Shown here: positions 1 to 8,218 of the stretch, in pieces
How positions within the stretch are numbered: the stretch's first letter is position 1
How the letters are laid out: each line of letters begins with the position of its first letter
Origin: SZUA-309 sp965233675
Lineage (GTDB): Bacteria; Pseudomonadota; Gammaproteobacteria; Pseudomonadales; Azotimanducaceae
NCBI GenBank assembly: GCA_965233675.1
Contig: OZ247498.1
Coordinates: 3,162,001-3,226,000, forward strand
Direction of reading: 5' to 3'
DNA length: 64,000 bases
Position numbers and translations under genes: made by a program
The notes under the pieces: generated by a model
Database searches by the model: none
What the model was told of the DNA's origin: nothing
The model's input: only the letters and a program-made list of their open reading frames with translations

Positions 1-977
1 GCGAATTCGCCACCGGCGCTGTTCCCGGTGCCGTCAATCTCCCGCTTCTCACGGACGATGAACGGCATCAGGTGGGCCTCACTTACAAGGAAAAAGGTCA
101 GGCGGCGGCCATCGACCTCGGCGAGACCCTGGTTTCAGGCGCCATCCGCGAAGCACGCCTGGCCGGCTGGCTGGCGTTCATGGAATCCCATCCGGACGCC
201 TGGCTCTATTGCTGGCGAGGCGGGTTGCGAAGCGAAACGGTGCAGGACTGGCTCAGAGCGGCCGGGGTCGCGATAGAGCGGGTGCCTGGTGGGTTCAAGG
301 CCCTGCGGCAACGCTGCGTGGGACTGCTGCAATCAGCGCCAGGCACAGGCGCCTGGCTGGTCCTCGGCGGTCGCACCGGCACCGGCAAGACGGTGGTGTT
401 GAATGAAGTGCCCGGCAGCATCGATCTGGAAGGCCTGGCGAATCATCGCGGTTCCGCTTTCGGCGCCGCCCTGTCCGCACAACCAACGCCGATCAACTTC
501 GAAAACGCCCTGGCGGTCGCCTGGCTGAATCACACGCACCCCTATCTCCTGCTCGAGGACGAGAGCCGCACAATCGGCCGGCTGGGCTTGCCACCCGCCT
601 GGCATGCGCGCATGCAGACTGCTCCGATCGTGATTCTGGAAGCGGATCTGGAAAGCCGCACCGCCCACATCGTCGAGGAATACGTGGACGAACCGCTGGC
701 GCTGGGCATGAGTCGGTCGGCGCTGCTGGAACGCCTGCAGGGCGCACTCGACCGCATTCAGCGCCGGCTGGGCGGGCTGCGCCATCGGCAGGTGAGTGAA
801 CGACTTGCCGAAGGATTCAGAACCGGCGAACACCGCCCCTGGATTCAGAGCCTGCTCAGCTGGTACTACGATCCGATGTACGACTATCAGCTTGAGAAGA
901 AGGAATCCCGGATCATTTTCCGCGGCGACCGGAACGCGGTTCGCGAATTTCTCGGGGCTTACCAGCCCGGCGGCTAG
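1..977 (+). CDS. mnmH: tRNA 2-selenouridine synthase, 5' end missing
   Basis: MnmH (SelU) swaps sulfur for selenium at the wobble 2-thiouridine of tRNA Lys, Glu and Gln, using selenophosphate. The frame enters from the left edge at base 3 and runs 324 codons to TAG at 975-977, so only about the first 20-40 residues are lost; the family is about 360 residues long. Visible are the N-terminal rhodanese domain with EFATGAVPGAVNLP, the conserved YKEKG stretch, the catalytic cysteine in YCWRGG (codon 210-212), and a P-loop GGRTGTGKT near 366-392. A GTG at 72 is internal to the conserved domain and is not the start. It converges with the nitrile hydratase accessory gene, overlapping it by 4 bases. 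No selenophosphate synthase gene is visible in the window. Confidence 0.95.
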   Translation, partial: EFATGAVPGAVNLPLLTDDERHQVGLTYKEKGQAAAIDLGETLVSGAIREARLAGWLAFMESHPDAWLYCWRGGLRSETVQDWLRAAGVAIERVPGGFKALRQRCVGLLQSAPGTGAWLVLGGRTGTGKTVVLNEVPGSIDLEGLANHRGSAFGAALSAQPTPINFENALAVAWLNHTHPYLLLEDESRTIGRLGLPPAWHARMQTAPIVILEADLESRTAHIVEEYVDEPLALGMSRSALLERLQGALDRIQRRLGGLRHRQVSERLAEGFRTGEHRPWIQSLLSWYYDPMYDYQLEKKESRIIFRGDRNAVREFLGAYQPGG

Positions 978-1348
978 TGATCATGGCCGTGGGGCCGGTC
1001 CGCAAAGGCCTGGTATCGGGATTCGATGAGCGCCCCATCGAGGAGATTCTTTTCCGCAAGCAGTGCCTGAAAGGCAGCCAGGAAATGATCGTAGTAGCGA
1101 TAGACCGAGTTCGGGTCATCGGCGTCCGCTGAGCGATCCCAGGCGCCGATCTCCGCGATCAGGTGAGCCCTGAACTCATCCCAGGTGTAGTGGCCTTCTT
1201 CCGCCAGCAATCTGGCCATGCCGAACACCCTGCCCTGCCAGGGTGCTTCAAAGACCACCTCGCCGTTGGCCGTCGGCGGTGCGATCCCGGCATCGAGCAG
1301 CACCGAGTTCAATGCGTGTTCTCCGAGCGGTGGTTGCGTGTCGGCCAT
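974..1348 (-). CDS. nitrile hydratase accessory (activator) protein
   Basis: A 124-residue protein of the nitrile hydratase accessory family, which resembles the N-terminal part of the beta subunit and delivers the metal-loaded alpha subunit by subunit exchange. Seen: the FEAPWQGRVFGMA segment typical of both beta-subunit N-termini and accessory proteins, a YTWDEFRAHL stretch, and a His-rich C-terminus (DRPHGHDH) that could help hold metal. It is the last gene of the minus-strand operon, 30 bases after the alpha-subunit gene. No amidase gene, the usual next step after nitrile hydratase, follows; the next gene is the convergent mnmH. Confidence 0.88.
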   Translation of the reverse strand: MADTQPPLGEHALNSVLLDAGIAPPTANGEVVFEAPWQGRVFGMARLLAEEGHYTWDEFRAHLIAEIGAWDRSADADDPNSVYRYYDHFLAAFQALLAEKNLLDGALIESRYQAFADRPHGHDH

Positions 1349-1378
1349 AGTGATTCCGGCGCGATTCCAGCGACGGCG

Positions 1379-1951
1379 TCAGAGGACGGCGACGCCGATC
1401 ATGGCTTCCCGAGGCACCCGGGCGGCCAGAGCATCCTCATCGAGATCGTCGGTCCCTGCCGGCCGCTCCGGCAGCACCAGGTAGCGGACTTCCGCACTGG
1501 AATCCCAGACCCGGACTTCCTTTTCCGCAGGTATTTCCAGGCCGAACTCGGACAGCACCTTGCGTGGTTCACGAACGATCCGGGACCGGTAGGCGGGATC
1601 TTTGTACCAGGTCGGCGGCAACCCGAGCAGCGCCCACGGATAGCAGGAGCAGAGCGTGCACACCACGGCGTTGTGCACGTCCTTCGTGTTTTCCACCACA
1701 ACGAGCTTCTGCACCTCACCACCCTGAAAATCGAAGGATTTTATGGCCCGGGTGCCGTCTTCGAGCAGCGCGGCTTTGAATGCCGGGTCGCACCAGGCCT
1801 TCGCAACCACGCGTGCGCCATTCAGCGGGCCGATCCGGTCGTTGAACAGGGTGATGGTCTCGTCCACTGCGGACTCGGAAAACAATCCCTTCTCTATGAG
1901 GAGAGATTCCAGCGCTTCGGCTCGAATGGCCTGAGGCGAGTGTTCGCTCAT
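1379..1951 (-). CDS. nthA: nitrile hydratase alpha subunit, cobalt type
   Basis: Catalytic alpha subunit (190 residues) of nitrile hydratase, which hydrates nitriles to amides. The metal claw reads V-CTLCSC-Y with cysteines at about residues 98, 101 and 103. In this family Thr after the first Cys and Tyr after the third mark the non-corrin cobalt type, whereas iron enzymes have Ser and Thr. The following PWALLGLPPTWYKD and the RIVREP motif are also canonical. The start overlaps the stop of the beta gene by 4 bases (ATGA), so the two are translationally coupled, in the beta-alpha-accessory order known from cobalt enzymes. No cobalt transporter gene is visible nearby. Confidence 0.95.
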   Translation of the reverse strand: MSEHSPQAIRAEALESLLIEKGLFSESAVDETITLFNDRIGPLNGARVVAKAWCDPAFKAALLEDGTRAIKSFDFQGGEVQKLVVVENTKDVHNAVVCTLCSCYPWALLGLPPTWYKDPAYRSRIVREPRKVLSEFGLEIPAEKEVRVWDSSAEVRYLVLPERPAGTDDLDEDALAARVPREAMIGVAVL

Positions 1952-2625
1952 ACTTCCACCGGTGTCAGGTAGGGTTCAAACAGGTCCAGGCATACGCTCT
2001 GGCCGGGTTCCGCTTCCGGCCCCCAGAGCGCCTCGCCATCGAACTGCACGCAGTACAGATGTTGTGGTTGCTCGCCACGCCCATGGGCGTTGGTGTCGGG
2101 ATAGACCCAGCCACCCTGGTGGCGCAGGACCTTACCGATGCGCCCCCGGGCATAGGCCGGCAGACGGGTGTGACCTGAGACCGGCGTCGCGGTCGTACGG
2201 ACAAGCTCACCCTCGGCAAATCGGGGCGCCGCACTCAGTGCCCGGCGTGCGCCCGGGGCATCCGCCGCTGCAACCGGATCCGGCCGCTTGCCCGGCCGTG
2301 CTGCCACCGGGTCATTGCGGTCGCCACCGCGAGCTTCCACCGCCGCCGCCATCGCTTCCGGGTCGACAACACCCGCTTCGGTGAGCAGGTTTTCCACACC
2401 ACCCAGCCAACGGCCATAGTAGGTGTGCGTGAGATAGGCCACTGGGTCGATCCGCTCAATGGCATGGCGAAACTGGTCCACATTCCGGATAACACCCTGG
2501 CCGATCATGTGATTGGCGATGGTGAATACACAGGCCTCCCAGCGATGGTGAAACACCGGCTCATTCTCCTCGGCCAGCACCGGCCCGAACCCCTGCCGAC
2601 CGCCCAGATCGTGGACCGAATCCAT
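1948..2625 (-). CDS. nthB: nitrile hydratase beta subunit
   Basis: A 225-residue beta subunit of nitrile hydratase, which lines the substrate channel and pairs with the alpha subunit. It starts MDSVHDLGGRQGFGPV, almost the family signature, has RWEACVF and YYGRWLGGVENLL in the N-terminal helical part, and an SH3-like C-terminal barrel with GRIGKVLRHQGGWVYPDTN and the LYCVQF strand. Its ATG overlaps the stop codon of the upstream GH78-like gene by one base (TGATG), which ties that gene firmly to the nitrile hydratase operon. Confidence 0.95.
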   Translation of the reverse strand: MDSVHDLGGRQGFGPVLAEENEPVFHHRWEACVFTIANHMIGQGVIRNVDQFRHAIERIDPVAYLTHTYYGRWLGGVENLLTEAGVVDPEAMAAAVEARGGDRNDPVAARPGKRPDPVAAADAPGARRALSAAPRFAEGELVRTTATPVSGHTRLPAYARGRIGKVLRHQGGWVYPDTNAHGRGEQPQHLYCVQFDGEALWGPEAEPGQSVCLDLFEPYLTPVEV

Positions 2626-5276
2626 CAGGACACCTCCCGCAGAACCGGAATGCCGTCGCCGGCTTCACCAAACGACATGCGCAGTGTGTGATGACCCGCG
2701 TCCACCATATGACTGGATCCATCCGGCAGGATGACCTCTGCCGAACAGTTACCCGGCACCCGCACTGCAAGCTCGAAGGCTTCTTCGGTGAGTTGCCAGC
2801 TGGATTCGTAGCAGCCGTTTACCGTCGCCAGGGATGCCTCCACCGCCCGCACCGGCGGCTCGCCCGCAGCACTTTCATAGCCGACACCCAGCGGTGGTTT
2901 CGGCTCTATGACGATATGTCGATAGGCAATGTGATTCTCGGAGAGATCCCGGCTCTGGCCGAAACCGGCCAACGTGCTCACCAGCCATTCCAGCACACCG
3001 GCCGCAACCAGCCGGTTGAGATCCCTGCCACCCTGGGCGGGTACCGGATGTATGGGCGTTTCCAGCAGCAGCCGATAGGCCAGATCCAGGCGACCGATGC
3101 CGTTCAGCGTGGTCAGCAACCAGGGTACTTCCAGCAGTTTGCGTCGGTCGTCGATGGCCTCGCTGCCGCTGTGCATCCCCGTTTCTACCGCATTGATCAG
3201 CACCGATCTTGCCCGCCGCTGCTCGGAGCGATCCAGCAGGCCGAAGGTGAGCGTCAGCGCGCAGACGTGGGCACCATCCCCCACCAGCCGTCCATCCGGG
3301 GTGACGAATCGTCGTCGGAAGGCATTGCGGATGTTACCGGCCAGTTCCTCACAGTTTTCCAGATCCGAGAGGTTACCCAGCACCCCGGCGATACGCGCCG
3401 TCATCCGGGCCGTGCGGTACAACCAGGCCGTGGCCAGCAGGTCGGCCGGGTAGTTCGGATCCGCATCCAGATCTTCCCGGACGAAATCGTTGGCAGCGTT
3501 CAATCCCCCGGCGAGCACACGGCGGGCAGCGGGGTAGTACTTGCGCAGCAGGCGGCGATCACCCGTGGCCCGAAAGAGTTGCCAGAGACACTCGACGAAA
3601 GCCGCACTCGAACCGGCCGGCCCTTCGGTGCAGAGCGCGTCTTCAGCGGGCGGTGCCGGTACTGCAGCCGGCAGCCTGCCATCCGGAAACTGGGCATCCA
3701 CCATCTGCTCGAGCCAGCCGGTCACCTTCCCCACCCCATCGAAGCAGAGCAACAGAGACGCGGCCGTCGGCCCCACTTCACTCAGGCGGCCGATACGATC
3801 ATCCGGCGCCAGGCCCGGCACGCTGATGCCATCCTGAGTGCGCTCGAGATGTCCGAGCAGATGGTCGGCGAGCTGATTCAGCCGCGGGTGATCTGAACTG
3901 AGGCTGACCTGCCGCTGAGGCTGATGGGGCGAAGGCACGCCGAAAACGCGAATGGAATCTTCCCGGAACAGATCGCCGCTGACTTCCACATAGCGGAAGC
4001 CATGAACGGAGAAGCGTCCTTCAAACACCTCCCCCTGCTCGTCACCCCGGGCGACATAAACATCTTCGCTCAGCCTGACAGGCGCGCCCTGTTCATCCAG
4101 GTCCAGCGCATAGCGGATTCTGAAAGCGCCGCCATCCGGGGCCTTGAGTTCGAGCCGGACGTGCCCGAGCAGCGGCTGCGGGAACTCGAACAACGCAGCC
4201 GAGTCCTGCCAGTGCACCATCTCACCCTCGCTCGGCTGGGGCGCGATGCCGGTGGATCGCACCGGACACAGGCGAATCTCTTCCTCTTCCGGCCGGGCGC
4301 CCTGATTCACCGGATACCAGCCGAATGTACCAGGCCCATCCCCAAGCCAGTCGGCACGACTGCGGACGCCATCCACAGCCTCCCCTCCGGCCGGATCCGC
4401 GGCCAGAATCCAGGAAGGCTGCCAGCGCCAGCCACTGTCCGTGGACAGCCACCACTGGCTGCCGTCCGCCAGCGTCGCCTTCAGCTCAACGAGGAGTTCC
4501 GGTCGGTCGCCATACTGCTGCCGACCACCGACGCCCGGATTGCCCGCGTAGCAGCCGTCGGCCAGAAGCACGGCGAGACGGTTTTCGCCTTCCCGCAGTT
4601 CGTCGCTGATGTCGAGCGTGTGGTAGGTCACCCGCTGCTTGTAGTCCACCCATCCCGCGGATGCTGCAGGAAGCGATCGACCGTTGATCTGCAGCGCCAC
4701 CTGACCACGCGCGGCCACGTACAGTCGCGCACGGCGAACGGATTGTCTGAGTGTGAAGGATCGGCCAAAGAGCGGGACGGGTACGGAATTGATCCGGGAG
4801 CCGACCTGACCGGCGCTGATCCAGCGACCGGACCAGTCACGGGCTTCCAGCAGCCCGACTTCAAAGCTGGCTGGATCGCTCCAGGGGCTGGGCAGCCCGT
4901 CACTGTCGAAACTGCGGACCTTCCAGAAGATTCTGCGACCGGAGATCAGCGGTTTCCCGGCGTACTCGATCTGAACGGTTTCCCGACCTTCCAGCCGACC
5001 TGAATCCCAGAGGTCGCCTTCGTCCATCCGCAGGATTTCCGGGTGGGATGCCGCCAGCACCTGATAGGCCGTCTGCAGTTCCGCAGGACGATCGTCTCCC
5101 GGCCACCAGGAGAGCCTGGGCTGCAGCACGTCGATGCCCACCGGCTCGTGCTGATATTCACAGCTGAGACGAACCGGTTTTCCGGCAGGCGCCAGGGAGG
5201 TCTCGCCGCTTTCGCCGCTTTGCTCTTCTGCGGATTGTGTTTGTTTTTTTGTTTGTTCTTCAGCCTGGTCCATCAT
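2625..5276 (-). CDS. GH78 alpha-L-rhamnosidase-like protein, catalytic motifs altered
   Basis: An 883-residue protein with the layout of bacterial GH78 rhamnosidases: N-terminal fibronectin-like domain (ELQTAYQVLAAS, GRRIFWKVRSFDSDGLPSPWS), jelly-roll domains around residues 150-450 (GENRLAVLLADGCYAG, FSVHGFRYVEVSG), an alpha/alpha barrel (about 460-770) and a C-terminal beta domain. The usual catalytic block, roughly CPQRDERLGWTGD, appears here as APDDRIGRLSEVG, and I cannot find the downstream TTxWE segment that supplies the base. It may therefore be inactive as a rhamnosidase or act on something else. No signal peptide; the N-terminus is a short Glu/Gln/Lys/Ser repeat (EEQT, KKQT, SGE twice). 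It starts 31 bases after the hydrolase gene. Two ATG codons in tandem make the exact start ambiguous by one codon. Confidence 0.8.
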   Translation of the reverse strand: MMDQAEEQTKKQTQSAEEQSGESGETSLAPAGKPVRLSCEYQHEPVGIDVLQPRLSWWPGDDRPAELQTAYQVLAASHPEILRMDEGDLWDSGRLEGRETVQIEYAGKPLISGRRIFWKVRSFDSDGLPSPWSDPASFEVGLLEARDWSGRWISAGQVGSRINSVPVPLFGRSFTLRQSVRRARLYVAARGQVALQINGRSLPAASAGWVDYKQRVTYHTLDISDELREGENRLAVLLADGCYAGNPGVGGRQQYGDRPELLVELKATLADGSQWWLSTDSGWRWQPSWILAADPAGGEAVDGVRSRADWLGDGPGTFGWYPVNQGARPEEEEIRLCPVRSTGIAPQPSEGEMVHWQDSAALFEFPQPLLGHVRLELKAPDGGAFRIRYALDLDEQGAPVRLSEDVYVARGDEQGEVFEGRFSVHGFRYVEVSGDLFREDSIRVFGVPSPHQPQRQVSLSSDHPRLNQLADHLLGHLERTQDGISVPGLAPDDRIGRLSEVGPTAASLLLCFDGVGKVTGWLEQMVDAQFPDGRLPAAVPAPPAEDALCTEGPAGSSAAFVECLWQLFRATGDRRLLRKYYPAARRVLAGGLNAANDFVREDLDADPNYPADLLATAWLYRTARMTARIAGVLGNLSDLENCEELAGNIRNAFRRRFVTPDGRLVGDGAHVCALTLTFGLLDRSEQRRARSVLINAVETGMHSGSEAIDDRRKLLEVPWLLTTLNGIGRLDLAYRLLLETPIHPVPAQGGRDLNRLVAAGVLEWLVSTLAGFGQSRDLSENHIAYRHIVIEPKPPLGVGYESAAGEPPVRAVEASLATVNGCYESSWQLTEEAFELAVRVPGNCSAEVILPDGSSHMVDAGHHTLRMSFGEAGDGIPVLREVS

Positions 5277-5307
5277 GAGACCATCTATCAGCCACCCCTC
5301 GAATGCA

Positions 5308-6177
5308 TCAAGTTTGCTTCAGAAATTTCTTCGTGGCCAGAACAACCTCATCCAGCTGGTCGTGATGCACCCAGTGACCGGCGTTTTCCACATCCACAAC
5401 CTGTCCCTGACGGAAGTGCGTCAGAGTGCCACCCTGCCCGGTTCGATGAGGAAAGCCCTCCGTGGCGTTGATCAGCAGGGTTGGGCAGTCAATGGCCTGC
5501 CACAGCGCCGTCGTCTCCTCCACGGGAATCCGGTACGCAGGGTAGGCATGGGTGTAGTTATCGTACTTCCAGCTGAACGAGCCGTCTTCGTTCTGATTGC
5601 TGCCGTGCACGGTCAGGTGCCGTGCCTGATCGTCATTCAGGTGAGCATTGGCGGTCCGCATCCGGGCATAGGCGTCTTCCAGTGTCGGATAGCGGCGGGT
5701 CTGGCGGCCGGCCAGGTTGCGGGTATTGTCCACCCAGGCACGGACCCGTTCTGCCGGCCCCTGATTCTCGAACAAACCCGGCCAGAGACCCACGCCTTCC
5801 AGCAGCACCAGCGCGCGGACCATTTCCGGATAGGCCCCGGCAAACAGTGCCGCCAGGCTGCCGCCCATGGAATGACCGACCACCACCAGCGGGGCCAGCG
5901 AACGCTGCCGCACCAGTTGAACCAGATCATAGACATAGTCCACGTGATGGTAGCTGGAGCCGCGCACCCACTCGGAATCACCATGGCCGCGAAGATCCGG
6001 CGCGACGATGTGGTAGTCGTCGGCAAAGTGCTCGACGAACCAGTCCCAGGTGCGGCAATGATCCTGACTGCCATGCACCAGCAGCATGTTCGGCGCGTCT
6101 TCATTCCCCCAGTCCAGATAGTGCAGACGCAGGCGCTGGGAGAAATAGCTGTGCGAGGTGGGATTCTTTTTGTTCAT
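5308..6177 (-). CDS. alpha/beta hydrolase
   Basis: A 289-residue cytoplasmic alpha/beta-hydrolase. Seen: an LLVHGSQDH oxyanion segment, the DLRGHGDS turn, the nucleophile elbow GHSMGG and the C-terminal histidine in NAGHWVHH. The substrate cannot be read from sequence; relatives include esterases, haloalkane dehalogenase-like and epoxide hydrolase-like enzymes. Its ATG overlaps the stop of the upstream LysR gene by 4 bases (ATGA). It lies between the regulator and the GH78-like and nitrile hydratase genes, so it probably works on the same substrate or product. Confidence 0.85.
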   Translation of the reverse strand: MNKKNPTSHSYFSQRLRLHYLDWGNEDAPNMLLVHGSQDHCRTWDWFVEHFADDYHIVAPDLRGHGDSEWVRGSSYHHVDYVYDLVQLVRQRSLAPLVVVGHSMGGSLAALFAGAYPEMVRALVLLEGVGLWPGLFENQGPAERVRAWVDNTRNLAGRQTRRYPTLEDAYARMRTANAHLNDDQARHLTVHGSNQNEDGSFSWKYDNYTHAYPAYRIPVEETTALWQAIDCPTLLINATEGFPHRTGQGGTLTHFRQGQVVDVENAGHWVHHDQLDEVVLATKKFLKQT

Positions 6178-7118
6178 GAGGTTTTGCTCTTTTCCGCTGC
6201 GGCCGATGCCTGGCCGTTCTGATTCTGATCGTCGTCATCGCCGTTCGCGCCCATGAGCCGGGACTCCAGGCGGGAGAATGCGGCCTGTATGTGACTGGAG
6301 AGGGACCGGATTCTCGGCACGCCACGGAGATCCGGGTGAAAGAGCAGCCAGACCGGCTGCGCCTTCAGCACATCCAGCTCACCCAGCCGTTGCAGGCGCA
6401 GATCTGCATCGCCCACCGCGCAGGGCAGCAGTGTGATGCCCATGTCGGCGGCAACCGCAGCCTGTTGCAGCAGCACGCTGTTGCAGCGCACCCCCATGGG
6501 CACCTTGGCGAAGTAGCGTTTCTTGAAACCCGGTGCCCGGATGTTTTCGATACCGGACTCGATCCACCTGGCCTGAGCCGGTTGTCCGAGGGGATCGTGT
6601 CGGGCCAGGTAGGTACGGCTGCCGTAGACGCCCAGTCTGGACTCACCGAGCTGACGACCGATCAGAGTATCCGGCGGATGATCCGTCACCCGGATCGCCA
6701 TGTCCGCTTCACCACGGCCCAGGTCCAGTTCCCGGTAATTGGGAATGAATTCCAGGTGCACGTTCGGGTTGTCGACGGCAAAACCAGCAAGCTCCGGCAT
6801 CAGGACGACGGCGAGCACATCCGGCAGGGTCAGTCGGATGGTGCCGGCAACGTCCTCTCCCCAGCCCGAAAACGTGGCTTCCAGATCGCTGAGGTCCGCA
6901 GCCAGCGGGGCCAGACGGGCGGAGAGCTGGCTGCCGTCTGCGGTCAGTTCGAGCCCGGAACGGCTGCGAACAAAGAGCTTCACACCCAGCCGGCCTTCCA
7001 GGCCGTCCAGCCGACGGGTGACCGTTGATGCATTCACCCCCAGCCGATCGGCGCTGGCTCGAACGGAGCCCGTTTGCGCCAGCGTCGCAAAAAACCGATA
7101 GTCATCCCAGTTCGCCAA
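6174..7118 (-). CDS. LysR-family transcriptional regulator
   Basis: LysR regulator, 314 residues if started at the TTG at 7118, which is preceded by a GGGGG stretch and begins ANWDDYRFFATLAQTG, the normal start of this domain. A second TTG at 7127 is possible; the frame stays open to 7214 without an ATG, and that upstream part looks non-conserved. The helix-turn-helix is VRASADRLGVNASTVTRRLDGLEGRLGVKLF, and the rest is a substrate-binding domain for an unknown inducer. It is the first gene of the operon leading to nitrile hydratase, coupled by an ATGA overlap, so it may control its own operon through the dyads upstream (7208-7271). Confidence 0.85.
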   Translation of the reverse strand: MANWDDYRFFATLAQTGSVRASADRLGVNASTVTRRLDGLEGRLGVKLFVRSRSGLELTADGSQLSARLAPLAADLSDLEATFSGWGEDVAGTIRLTLPDVLAVVLMPELAGFAVDNPNVHLEFIPNYRELDLGRGEADMAIRVTDHPPDTLIGRQLGESRLGVYGSRTYLARHDPLGQPAQARWIESGIENIRAPGFKKRYFAKVPMGVRCNSVLLQQAAVAADMGITLLPCAVGDADLRLQRLGELDVLKAQPVWLLFHPDLRGVPRIRSLSSHIQAAFSRLESRLMGANGDDDDQNQNGQASAAAEKSKTS

Positions 7119-7207
7119 TGTGCCCAACCCCCGGTGGATCCTCGTGGCCGCGGCCGTTCTTGCCGCTTTGTTCCTGCCGCATTCTTTCCGTGCTCGGCAG
7201 GAATTAC

Positions 7208-7223
7208 GTTGCAATTATGCAAC
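7208..7223. promoter_or_regulatory. dyad GTTGCA-N4-TGCAAC, candidate LysR operator
   Basis: Six-base perfect arms around ATTA, an arrangement like LysR-type operators, about 90 bases upstream of the likely LysR start. A second dyad, TGTTAC-N5-GTAACA, lies at 7255-7271. Function inferred from position only. Confidence 0.45.
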
Positions 7224-7254
7224 ACATCGTTGCGTTACCAAAGGTTGCATTCCA

Positions 7255-7271
7255 TGTTACCTAAAGTAACA
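7255..7271. promoter_or_regulatory. dyad TGTTAC-N5-GTAACA
   Basis: Perfect 6-base arms around CTAAA in the intergenic region between the LysR gene (minus) and the membrane protein gene (plus). It may be an operator for either. Confidence 0.35.
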
Positions 7272-7288
7272 TTGCTCCCAGATTTGTT

Positions 7289-7336
7289 GAGGGATACCCG
7301 AAACCTCCCTCCCCTCCCCTCCTTCGGGTATCCCTC
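7289..7336. repeat. 14-bp perfect inverted repeat with a pyrimidine loop
   Basis: Left arm 7289-7302 (GAGGGATACCCGAA) matches the right arm 7323-7336 exactly in reverse complement. The 20-base loop is almost only C and T (CTCCC repeats). No T-tract follows, so it is not a simple terminator. It lies in the 330-base region 7215-7548, which has no gene. Confidence 0.7.
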
Positions 7337-7360
7337 CAATCTACCCCTCCCTGATAAGTA

Positions 7361-7404
7361 GGCGGGGTTAGCGATCACCAGATCGCTAACCTCGCCACAT
7401 TTTT
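7361..7404 (+). terminator. 15-bp stem with six-T tail, terminator or attenuator
   Basis: Arms 7361-7375 and 7382-7396 pair with one mismatch around a 6-base loop (CACCAG), and T6 follows at 7399-7404. On the plus strand this has the form of an intrinsic terminator, but no plus-strand gene lies directly upstream. It may shield the downstream gene or act as an attenuator of an upstream transcript. Confidence 0.5.
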
Positions 7405-7487
7405 TCCTGCACGTTTTCCTGCGCGGCGACATCCCTGCCGCGCCACACGCGCCCCAACACGTGCCGACCGCTCATTAGGCAAATTTT

Positions 7488-7517
7488 TTGCACCACTCTC
7501 CGGCCAGGGCGTACTAT
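7488..7517 (+). promoter_or_regulatory. candidate sigma-70 promoter for the 7549 gene
   Basis: TTGCAC (7488-7493), an 18-base spacer and TACTAT (7512-7517), 31 bases before the ATG at 7549, which has a GGGGGAT ribosome site. Confidence 0.5.
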
Positions 7518-7548
7518 GGGTTTAACCGTTCGATTGGGGGATTGAACA

Positions 7549-8205
7549 ATGGACCTTCTTGGCTACGCCGCCCTGGGCGGGTTGGAACGGCTCACCATCG
7601 TGGCCGGCGCCGTGATCATCGGCTACTGGGGCTATCGCCTCTACACAGCAGAGAAAAACGCTGGCCTCATATTCATGGGCCTGGCGGTGCTGGTGCTGGT
7701 TGGCGCACTCGCAACCGGTGGCAGCCATCTGAAAAGCGTGGGGGAAGGCTACCAACTGGCCAGCCTGCCGGCACAGGCCCCTGCCGGTTCGCCTTTGAAT
7801 GATCGTCAGGCCGCTGATACGCCTGCTGTTGATAGTCCGATGGTTGATAGTTCGACGGTTAATAGTCCGACGGCTGACAACCCCACTGCAGATCGTACGG
7901 CCAGTCCAGCGATCGATCGTCCGTCCACTGACAGTCTGGCACCGGAGGATGACGGGGCCGACGCAGATCTCGCCGGATCGGCCCCGCCTGTCGGTTCCGA
8001 CACCGCGCCTGACCCGGCAGTGGCCACCGGGGAACCGATGTCCACTGCTCAAGAGGCCGGCGCTCCGAAGGCGGAGCGATCCCCGGTTCGGCGACTGGCG
8101 ACCGGGGCCGAACTCGGCGGCCGCATAGTTTCGGTGAAATCGGAAAAGGTCTCACTGGAATGGTCGGAGGCATCCGGCAGCTCAGACGCTTCGGACCCCG
8201 AGTAG
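7549..8205 (+). CDS. two-helix membrane protein with pentapeptide repeat tail
   Basis: A 218-residue protein I do not recognise. Two hydrophobic helices (about residues 12-32 and 40-60) are joined by a short loop with YTAEKN. A long hydrophilic tail follows. Residues 89-118 are six units of the form (A/V)(D/N)(S/T/N)P(T/A/M), encoded by 15-bp tandem units at 7813-7902. The last 45 residues (RRLATGAELGGRIVSVKSEKVSLEW) look more ordered and may form a small beta domain. ATG at 7549 has a GGGGGAT ribosome site. It stands alone between minus-strand genes. It may sense or shape the inner membrane; no function can be assigned. Confidence 0.75.
   Translation: MDLLGYAALGGLERLTIVAGAVIIGYWGYRLYTAEKNAGLIFMGLAVLVLVGALATGGSHLKSVGEGYQLASLPAQAPAGSPLNDRQAADTPAVDSPMVDSSTVNSPTADNPTADRTASPAIDRPSTDSLAPEDDGADADLAGSAPPVGSDTAPDPAVATGEPMSTAQEAGAPKAERSPVRRLATGAELGGRIVSVKSEKVSLEWSEASGSSDASDPE
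7813..7902 (+). repeat. six tandem 15-bp coding repeats
   Basis: Six in-frame 15-bp units encode ADTPA, VDSPM, VDSST, VNSPT, ADNPT and ADRTA. Units 2-4 are nearly identical at DNA level, which points to recent slippage or duplication; the others have drifted. Confidence 0.8.
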
Positions 8206-8218
8206 CCGCTGTTCGCAC

